Source of the DNA: Gammaproteobacteria bacterium
GTDB lineage: Bacteria > Pseudomonadota > Gammaproteobacteria > SZUA-229
Assembly (NCBI GenBank): GCA_011321985.1
Contig: DROB01000462.1
Coordinates: 1 to 22,069, forward strand
Reading direction: 5' to 3'
DNA: 22,069 nucleotides
Shown here: piece by piece, positions 16,301 through 22,069 of the stretch
Layout of the letters: the number at the start of each line of letters is the position of its first letter
Position numbering within the stretch: the first letter of the stretch is position 1
Notes under the pieces: model-generated
What the model was told of the DNA's origin: nothing
Seen by the model: only the letters and a program-made list of their open reading frames with translations
Databases searched by the model: none
Program-made: the position numbers and the translations under genes

Positions 16301-19300
16301 ACACACGATGGTTCAGAGACACTTGCTGATAATTTCAGTTACACCATCCGTGATGCTGATGGGGCTGTATCGAATGTGGCAGCTGTTAGTCTTGCCATCA
16401 ACCCGCAGAATGATGCCCCGGTGGCGAATAATGATAGTGGTGGTGTAAATGAAGGCCAGGTTGTTATCCTTGATCTGGTGGCTAATGATACCGATGCCGA
16501 TAACGCGATAGACCTTGCGAGTATCAATATTGTCTCTGCACCTGTTAATGGGTCATTAGTGGTCAATGCCGACGGTACGGTTAGTTATACGCATAATGGT
16601 AGTGGAACACTATCGGACAGTTTTACCTATACCATACGTGATGTCAGTGCGGCAGTCTCTAATGTCGCTACGGTCAATCTCATCATTACGGCGCAGAATG
16701 ATGCCCCGGTGGCTAATGCTGATGCCGGTAGTGTCAATGAAGGTCAGAGTGTCAATATCGATCTAGCGGCGAATGATACCGATGTCGATAATGCGATAGA
16801 CCTGGGCAGTATCACGATTGTTGCTGCTCCCGTTAATGGTGCATTAGTTATTAATGCCAATGGTACGGTCGACTATACCCATGATGGATCAGAAACATTA
16901 GCTGACAGCTTTTCCTACACCATCCGTGATATCAGTGCGGCAGTCTCTAATATCGCTATGGTCAATCTTGCGGTAAACCCACAGAATGACGTGCCGGTAG
17001 CCAATGCTGATACGGGTAATGTCAATGAAGGTCAGAGTGTCAATATCAATCTGGCGGCTAACGATACCGATGTGGATAGTGCGCTTGACCTGGGTAGTAT
17101 CGTTATCACATCGGCACCGATCAATGGTTCGGTAGTGGTGAATGCAAACGGGTCGGTCGACTATACGCATGATGGAAGCGAAACACTGGTCGATAGTTTC
17201 AGTTATAGCATCCGGGACACATCAGGTGCGATATCCAATATTGCGAATGTCTCTCTTGGTATTACACCGCTGAACACTCCGCCGCTCGCTAATGCTGACA
17301 GCGGTAGTGTGAATGAAGGTCAGAGTACCCGTATCGATCTTGCAGTTAACGATACCGATGTTGATAACGCGCTCGACCTCGGTAGCATCATCATTACGTC
17401 GGGACCTGTCAATGGTTCTGTGGTGGTCAATGCGGATGGTACGGTTGATTATACCCATGATGGTTCTGAGACCCTGGCTGACAACTTCAGCTATACCATA
17501 CGTGATGCACTTGGTGCGGTATCTAATGTAGCTGCAGTCAGTATTTCGGTCAACGCAGTTAATGATGCACCGATAGCGAATGCCGATAGTGCCAGTGTGG
17601 ATGAGGGCCAGAGTGTCAATATTGATCTGGCTGCTAACGATACCGATGTCGAGGGACCGGTAGATCTAAGCTCGGTCACTATCGTACTCGCTCCGACAAG
17701 GGGCGTATTGGTCGTCAACGCGAATGGTACGGTGGATTACACCCATGACGGCTCTGAAACCCTGTCAGACAGCTTTAGTTATACCATCCGCGATGGCAGT
17801 GGTGCTGTCTCTAATACCGCTTCTGTCAGCATAACGGTTAATGCGGTGAATGACGCACCTGTGGCAAATAGTGATAATGCAAGCGTCAACGAAGGTCAGA
17901 GCGTCAACATCAATCTGGTAGCAAATGATACCGATGCTGAAAATGCACTCGATCTGAGCAGTATCACGATTGTTGTAACGCCGGCTAATGGCGCATTAGT
18001 TATTAACGCCAATGGTACTGTGGGTTACACGCATGATGGTTCTGCAACCATAGCGGATAGTTTCACTTATACCATTCGTGACACGAGTGGTGCTGTATCC
18101 AATATCGCTACTGTCGATATCACGATCACACCACAGAATGATGCACCTGTGGCCAATGCTGATAATGCGAATGTAAATGAGGCACAGAGTGTCAATATTA
18201 ATCTTGCGGCGAATGATACCGATATCGATAATGCGATAGATCTTGCGAGTATCACTATCGTATCTATGCCCGTCAACGGCTCGTTAGTGGTCAATGCAAA
18301 CGGGTCGGTCGATTACACCCATGATGGTTCTGAAACCCTAGCTGACAGTTTCACCTATACGATACGCGATGCTCTGGGTGCGATTTCGAACACAGCGGTC
18401 GTCAATATTTCAGTCAATGCAATCAATGATGTTCCCGTTGCCAATGCCGATAATGGCAGTGTCAATGAAGGTCAGAGTGTCAACCTCGATCTGGCAGCAA
18501 ACGATACCGATGCGGATAATGCGCTGGACCTTGGCAGTATCGTCATTACATCCTTCCCATCCAATGGTTCGGTAGTCGTCAATGTAAACGGATCGGTCGA
18601 TTACACCCATGATGGTTCTGAAACCCTGACAGACAGTTTCAGTTATACCATCCGTGATGCCAGTGCTGCCGTATCTGCAGCGGCTACGGTGACACTTAGC
18701 GTTATACCGGTTAATGATGCACCGCTTGCAGCTGCTGATACGGGTAGCGTCAATGAAGGTCAGAGTATCAATATAAATCTTGCGGCCAACGATGTGGATG
18801 TAGATAGCGCGATTGATCTGACCAGTATCACCATTATCGTGGCTCCTTCGAACGGTGTACTGGTCGTTAATGTAAACGGATCGGTTGCTTACACCCATGA
18901 TGGTTCTGAAACGTTATCGGATAGCTTTAGTTATACCATCCGTGATACCAGTGGCGCGGTATCCAATACCGCTACGGTCAATTTAACAGTGGTCCCACAG
19001 AACGATGCGCCGGTCGCCAATGCTGATAGCGGTAATGTCAATGAAGGCCAGAGCCTCAATCTTAACCTGGCGGCTAATGATACTGATGCTGAGGGCTCTG
19101 TTGATCTGACATCGATCGTTATCTCGTCAGCACCATCAAATGGTTCGGTGGTGGTGAATATAAACGGTACTGTCGACTATACGCATGATGGTAGTGAGAC
19201 ACTTACCGACAGCTTTACTTATACGATCCGTGATGCAGCTGGTGCAACATCTAACGTTGCCACGGTCAGTCTCGATATCGTACCGCAGAATGACGCTCCG

Positions 19301-22069
19301 GTAGCCAATGCTGACAGTGCCAGTGTGGATGAAGGACAAAGTGTCGTTATTAATCTGACAGCGAACGATACCGATGCTGAAGGCCCTGTCGATGTGACAT
19401 CGATCGTTATCACATCGCCCCCCGTGAACGGTTCTCTGGTCGTCAATGCAAACGGCACGGTCGATTACACGCACGATGGTTCGGAAACTCTGACAGATAG
19501 CTTCGCTTATACCGTAAAAGATGCCAGTGTCGCCGTATCAAATACCGCTACTGTCAGTCTTTCTGTTAACGCCATAAATGATGCGCCTGTTGCCGGTGCC
19601 GATAATGGTATTGTGAATGAAGGACAAAGTATCAGTCTCAATCTGGCAGCGAATGACAGCGATGTTGATAATGCACTCGACCTTACCAGTATCACGATCG
19701 TCGCTGCGCCTGGCAATGGTTCGGTGATCGTCAATGGCAATGGTACGGTTGATTATACGCACGATGGCTCAGAAACATTGGTCGATAGCTTTACTTACAC
19801 CATCCGTGATATCAGTGCGGCGGTATCCAATACCGCTACGGTCAATTTAACAGTGGTGCCGCAGAATGATGCGCCGGTCGCCAATGCTGATAGCGGTAAT
19901 GTGAATGAAGGGCAAAGTATCAGCCTCAATCTGGCAGCGAATGACAGCGATGTTGATAATGCTCTCGACCTTACCAGTATCACGATCGTTGCGGCACCTG
20001 GCAATGGTTCGGTGGTTATCAATGCCAATGGCACGGTCGACTACACACACGATGGCTCAGAAACACTGGTCGACAGCTTCAGTTATACCATCCGTGATGC
20101 CAGTGCAGCGGTGTCGAATATCGCTACGGTAAGCCTTACGGTCAATCCACAGAATGATGCACCGGTTGCGAATGCTGATAGTGCCAGTGTGAACGAAGGC
20201 CAGAGCATTAATATTAATCTGGCGCTCAATGATACCGATGTCGATAATGCACTCGATCTGAGCAGTATAGTTATATCTTCTGCACCAGCGAACGGTTCGG
20301 TGATCGTTAATGCCAATGGGTCTGTCGATTACACACACGATGGTTCGGAAACACTGGCCGATAGCTTTACTTATACCATCCGTGATGCAAGCGGAGCCTC
20401 GTCGCAGGTGGCAGTTGTATCGCTCAGTATTATCGCGGTAAACGATGCGCCGGTTGCCAATGCTGATAGCGGTAATGTGAATGAAGGGCAGAGCCTAAAT
20501 CTTAACCTGGCGGCGAATGATAGCGATGTTGATAATGCTCTCGACCTTGCCAGTATCACGATCGTTGCGGCACCTGGCAATGGTTCGGTGGTCATCAATG
20601 CCAATGGCACGGTCGACTACACACACGATGGTTCGGAAACACTGGTCGACAGCTTCAGTTATACCATCCGTGATGTCAGTGCAGCGGTGTCGAATATCGC
20701 TACGGTAAGCCTTACGGTCAATCCACAGAATGATGCACCGGTTGCCAATGCTGATAGTGCAAGCGTGAACGAAGGCCAGAGCATTAATATTAATCTGGCG
20801 CTCAATGATACCGATGTCGATAATGCACTCGATCTGACCAGTATAGTTATATCTTCTGCACCAGCGAACGGTTCGGTGATCGTTAATGCCAATGGGTCGG
20901 TCGATTACACACACGATGGTTCGGAAACACTGGTCGATAGCTTTAGCTATACCATCCGTGATGCAAGCGGAGCCTCGTCGCAGGTGGCAGTTGTATCGCT
21001 CAGTATTATCGCGGTAAACGATGCGCCGGTGGCTAATGCAGATAGCGGTAATGTGAATGAAGGGCAAAGTATCAGCCTCAATCTGGCAGCGAATGACAGC
21101 GATGTTGATAATGCTCTCGACCTTGCCAGTATCACGATCGTTGCAGCACCTGGCAATGGTTCGGTGGTCATCAATGCCAATGGCACGGTCGATTACACAC
21201 ATGATGGCTCGGAAACACTGGTCGACAGCTTCAGTTATACCATCCGTGATGCCAGTGCAGCGGTATCCAATATTGAGACAGTAAGCCTTACGGTCAATCC
21301 ACAGAATGATGCACCGGTGGCGAATGTGGATAACGGTAATGTGAATGAAGGACAGAGCATCAACCTTGATCTGGCGGCAAATGATACTGATGTCGATAAT
21401 GCACTCGATCTGACCAGTATCACGATCGTTGCAGCTCCCGCTAATGGTGCGTTAATCGTCAATGCGAATGGGTCTGTCGATTACACACACGATGGTTCAG
21501 AAACACTGGTCGATAGCTTTAGTTACACCATCCGTGATGCCAGTGCAGCGGTATCCAATATTGCGACAGTAAGTCTTACGATTAATCCACAGAATGATGC
21601 GCCGGTGGCGAATGCTGATAGTGCCAGTGTGGATGAAGGTCTAAGTGTCAATATTAATCTGGCGCTCAATGATACGGATGCTGAGAATGCGCTTGACCTT
21701 GCCAGTATGACGATTGTAACTGCGCCGGCTAATGGTTCGGTAATCGTTAATGCCAATGGCACGGTCGATTACACACATGATGGCTCGGAAACACTGGCCG
21801 ATAGTTTCTCTTACACTATCCGTGATACCAGTGCCGCAGTATCACAGGTGGCTACAGTGACGCTCACTATTGTGCCGGTAAATGACCCACCTGTCGGTAA
21901 TGTAGATAGTTTCACTGTGGATGCAACAACGGCTACAGTCCTGGATGTGCTGGCAAATGATACAGATGTTGATGGCGGTGTTTTGAGCATATCTAATGTG
22001 TCACAGGGTAGTAAGGGCAGCACTGTCACACATGATGGATCAACGATCACATTTACCGATGTCAATAAT
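13376..22069 (+). CDS. Giant surface lipoprotein with tandem-95-type cadherin/Ig-like repeats (3' partial)
   Basis: 2898 codons are visible and the frame is still open at the window end. The N terminus MNNYLYHYLSKFILLF... ends in a lipobox LSGC (Cys25) followed by GGGG, so it is a predicted lipoprotein. Residues ~50-330 form an unassigned domain (starting near GGGIKGPLADAAVTIFAFD). Residues ~340-514 are aspartate-rich TSP3-like calcium loops (DSDGDGVIN, DNTDPDDDNDGILD, DNCPADFNPSQTD). From residue 518 there is one 110-residue repeat, then 23 repeats of exactly 96 residues (628-2835), then a divergent module. The repeat pattern (NDxPVANADS...NEGQS...LAANDTDVDNALDL...NGTVDYTHDGSETL...SFSYTIRD) matches the tandem-95 / cadherin-like families. 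Likely role: long surface adhesin or matrix protein, calcium-stiffened. The ribosome-binding site is weak. I read the N-terminal part and sampled repeats without finding a stop. Confidence 0.88.
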   Translation, partial: MNNYLYHYLSKFILLFMLALALSGCGGGGDPASQQNPPVDDPAPVPNIPASQSIAGGGIKGPLADAAVTIFAFDATKPGFKGAIVATASTDASAAITGLNLPLPSNPPYVMEFTSVPGVTTDITTGMAPVITALRTVITRSQLDSGEDIYATTLTTLAVDIAVLNAVDSNGIAGIQADEFEAALALSAKKVVSTLGFGLDRSVDIFSTPPLINRATVSAAQQTDVAAYRAAVEAVAAIVYQIAQQSGSVTADAVLGDLAADIADNDSIDGSSGGTLNVNTLQVLQQDPASLIIPDTSPVQTVADVHSILDAEKVITGSTTDTSRLLDGTIITQLEPVRTDVDSDGDGVINVEDDLPENKDESVDSDGDGIGDNTDPDDDNDGILDVDEGQVPSPTVNDTDGDGFDDGVDNCPADFNPSQTDTNADLEGDACDPDDDGDGVNDTEDAFPHDATRTIDTDSDGEDDSTDTDDDNDGLPDDLDTGLGQDGSTSCSLLIDCDGDGVLDGADADHTDANIGIRFAPVANDDSATVNEGQSVIIDLVVNDTIAGAGNSGVVASSSGGSVMIDPASIVIITQPVNGALVVNADGTVDYTHDASETVTDSFSYTIRDTGGLVSNVAGVNITVAPVNDVPVANDDSAMVDEGQSVNIDLAVNDTDVDNALDLGSISIVQAPSNGSLVVNVNGTVDYTHDGSETLVDSFSYSIRDVSGAVSGVANVSLVINPLNNAPVANADSASTNEGQGVNLNLVLNDTDVDSAIDVSSIVIVSAVSNGLLTVNANGTVDYIHDGSETLTDSFSYTIRDVSGALSNTAVVNITIIPVNDAPVAGADTASLNEGQSVNIDLAANDTDVDDALDLGSIAISSAPSNGLLVINANGTVDYTHDGSKTVSDSFSYTIRDASGAVSNTAIVTLNITLQNDVPVANIDSASVNEGQSVNIDLAANDTDTEGPVDLTSIVISSMPTNGSVAVNVNGTVDYTHDGSETLADNFSYTIRDADGAVSNVAAVSLAINPQNDAPVANNDSGGVNEGQVVILDLVANDTDADNAIDLASINIVSAPVNGSLVVNADGTVSYTHNGSGTLSDSFTYTIRDVSAAVSNVATVNLIITAQNDAPVANADAGSVNEGQSVNIDLAANDTDVDNAIDLGSITIVAAPVNGALVINANGTVDYTHDGSETLADSFSYTIRDISAAVSNIAMVNLAVNPQNDVPVANADTGNVNEGQSVNINLAANDTDVDSALDLGSIVITSAPINGSVVVNANGSVDYTHDGSETLVDSFSYSIRDTSGAISNIANVSLGITPLNTPPLANADSGSVNEGQSTRIDLAVNDTDVDNALDLGSIIITSGPVNGSVVVNADGTVDYTHDGSETLADNFSYTIRDALGAVSNVAAVSISVNAVNDAPIANADSASVDEGQSVNIDLAANDTDVEGPVDLSSVTIVLAPTRGVLVVNANGTVDYTHDGSETLSDSFSYTIRDGSGAVSNTASVSITVNAVNDAPVANSDNASVNEGQSVNINLVANDTDAENALDLSSITIVVTPANGALVINANGTVGYTHDGSATIADSFTYTIRDTSGAVSNIATVDITITPQNDAPVANADNANVNEAQSVNINLAANDTDIDNAIDLASITIVSMPVNGSLVVNANGSVDYTHDGSETLADSFTYTIRDALGAISNTAVVNISVNAINDVPVANADNGSVNEGQSVNLDLAANDTDADNALDLGSIVITSFPSNGSVVVNVNGSVDYTHDGSETLTDSFSYTIRDASAAVSAAATVTLSVIPVNDAPLAAADTGSVNEGQSININLAANDVDVDSAIDLTSITIIVAPSNGVLVVNVNGSVAYTHDGSETLSDSFSYTIRDTSGAVSNTATVNLTVVPQNDAPVANADSGNVNEGQSLNLNLAANDTDAEGSVDLTSIVISSAPSNGSVVVNINGTVDYTHDGSETLTDSFTYTIRDAAGATSNVATVSLDIVPQNDAPVANADSASVDEGQSVVINLTANDTDAEGPVDVTSIVITSPPVNGSLVVNANGTVDYTHDGSETLTDSFAYTVKDASVAVSNTATVSLSVNAINDAPVAGADNGIVNEGQSISLNLAANDSDVDNALDLTSITIVAAPGNGSVIVNGNGTVDYTHDGSETLVDSFTYTIRDISAAVSNTATVNLTVVPQNDAPVANADSGNVNEGQSISLNLAANDSDVDNALDLTSITIVAAPGNGSVVINANGTVDYTHDGSETLVDSFSYTIRDASAAVSNIATVSLTVNPQNDAPVANADSASVNEGQSININLALNDTDVDNALDLSSIVISSAPANGSVIVNANGSVDYTHDGSETLADSFTYTIRDASGASSQVAVVSLSIIAVNDAPVANADSGNVNEGQSLNLNLAANDSDVDNALDLASITIVAAPGNGSVVINANGTVDYTHDGSETLVDSFSYTIRDVSAAVSNIATVSLTVNPQNDAPVANADSASVNEGQSININLALNDTDVDNALDLTSIVISSAPANGSVIVNANGSVDYTHDGSETLVDSFSYTIRDASGASSQVAVVSLSIIAVNDAPVANADSGNVNEGQSISLNLAANDSDVDNALDLASITIVAAPGNGSVVINANGTVDYTHDGSETLVDSFSYTIRDASAAVSNIETVSLTVNPQNDAPVANVDNGNVNEGQSINLDLAANDTDVDNALDLTSITIVAAPANGALIVNANGSVDYTHDGSETLVDSFSYTIRDASAAVSNIATVSLTINPQNDAPVANADSASVDEGLSVNINLALNDTDAENALDLASMTIVTAPANGSVIVNANGTVDYTHDGSETLADSFSYTIRDTSAAVSQVATVTLTIVPVNDPPVGNVDSFTVDATTATVLDVLANDTDVDGGVLSISNVSQGSKGSTVTHDGSTITFTDVNN
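14393..14915 (+). other. TSP3-like calcium-loop region of the lipoprotein
   Basis: Dense DxDxDG motifs such as DVDSDGDG, DPDDDNDG, DTDGDGFDDGVDNC and DPDDDGDG recur between the N-terminal domain and the tandem repeats. This is the same motif class seen ahead of the dockerin tails in the other proteins of the locus, here without a dockerin. Confidence 0.8.
14927..15256 (+). repeat. First, longer copy of the tandem repeat (110 residues)
   Basis: This unit aligns with the others but carries about 14 extra residues after VVNDT (IAGAGNSGVVASSSGG region). It caps the array and is more divergent than the internal copies. Confidence 0.75.
15257..21880 (+). repeat. Tandem array of 23 coding repeats of exactly 288 bp
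   Basis: Each unit starts at the Asn codon of ND-x-P-V-A-N; unit starts fall at 15257 + 288n up to 21593, and the next module begins at 21881. I checked many of these phase positions directly and all kept the period, with no insertion or deletion. Each unit encodes 96 residues of an Ig/cadherin-like fold. Confidence 0.9.
19865..21304 (+). repeat. Higher-order 576-bp (two-repeat) duplication inside the array
   Basis: Type A units at 19865, 20441 and 21017 alternate with type B units at 20153 and 20729. The two B units differ at roughly 8 of 288 bases by eye, far closer than other copies, and both end in the unusual SSQVAVVSLSIIAV segment. This points to a recent duplication of a two-repeat block. 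Confidence 0.75.

Noticed and set aside
15257..21880. CRISPR array
   Set aside because: The repeats are 288 bp, coding, contiguous and without unique spacers.
15161..22065. Many 60-235-residue open frames on the minus strand with a 288-bp spacing
   Set aside because: They are antisense shadows of the tandem repeats: same codon pattern in each unit, no ribosome-binding sites, no recognisable domains.

Overview
The window reads as one locus from a Gram-negative bacterium, most likely a gammaproteobacterium. The evidence is Sec signal peptides on nearly every gene, a C-terminal PEP-CTERM/exosortase sorting signal of the VPVPAAVWLFGSGL type, a lipobox on the last gene, c-type cytochrome and SCO1 proteins, and moderate GC. 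No species can be named, and there is no phage, IS, tRNA, rRNA or CRISPR content.

Layout. (1) 1-6183, plus strand, tightly spaced: the 3' part of an IPT/TIG and parallel beta-helix surface protein, then three consecutive cupredoxin-fold multicopper-oxidase-type proteins (here MCO-1, MCO-2, MCO-3). (2) 6184-6504: a 321-bp intergenic region with a well-formed sigma-54 promoter. (3) 6505-10670, plus strand: a PEP-CTERM protein with a cohesin-like domain, a subtilisin-like protease, a second cohesin-like protein ending in a transmembrane helix, and a small secreted protein of unknown function. (4) 10657-13042, minus strand: an SCO1/SenC copper-chaperone gene followed by a cytochrome c fused to a periplasmic ligand-binding domain, whose reading frame is interrupted by an in-frame amber codon. 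(5) 13376-22069, plus strand, open at the window edge: a giant lipoprotein with calcium-binding-type aspartate repeats and 23 tandem 96-residue Ig/cadherin-like repeats, each exactly 288 bp.

How the parts may fit together (inference). The beta-helix protein, MCO-3 and the protease share the same C-terminal tail: a TSP3-like DxDxDG segment followed by a duplicated dockerin-type calcium loop. The same locus encodes two cohesin-like proteins, one sorted by PEP-CTERM and one held by a C-terminal membrane helix. This looks like a non-cellulosomal cohesin-dockerin assembly that docks enzymes on the cell envelope. The copper proteins add a second point. MCO-1 keeps a full set of copper ligands only in its first domain and MCO-2 keeps trinuclear-cluster histidines only in its last domain. 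MCO-3 has lost nearly all of them but carries the dockerin. Together they could form a split, heteromeric multicopper oxidase with MCO-3 as adaptor. The SCO1 and cytochrome genes fit copper delivery and electron transfer. The substrate cannot be read from the sequence.
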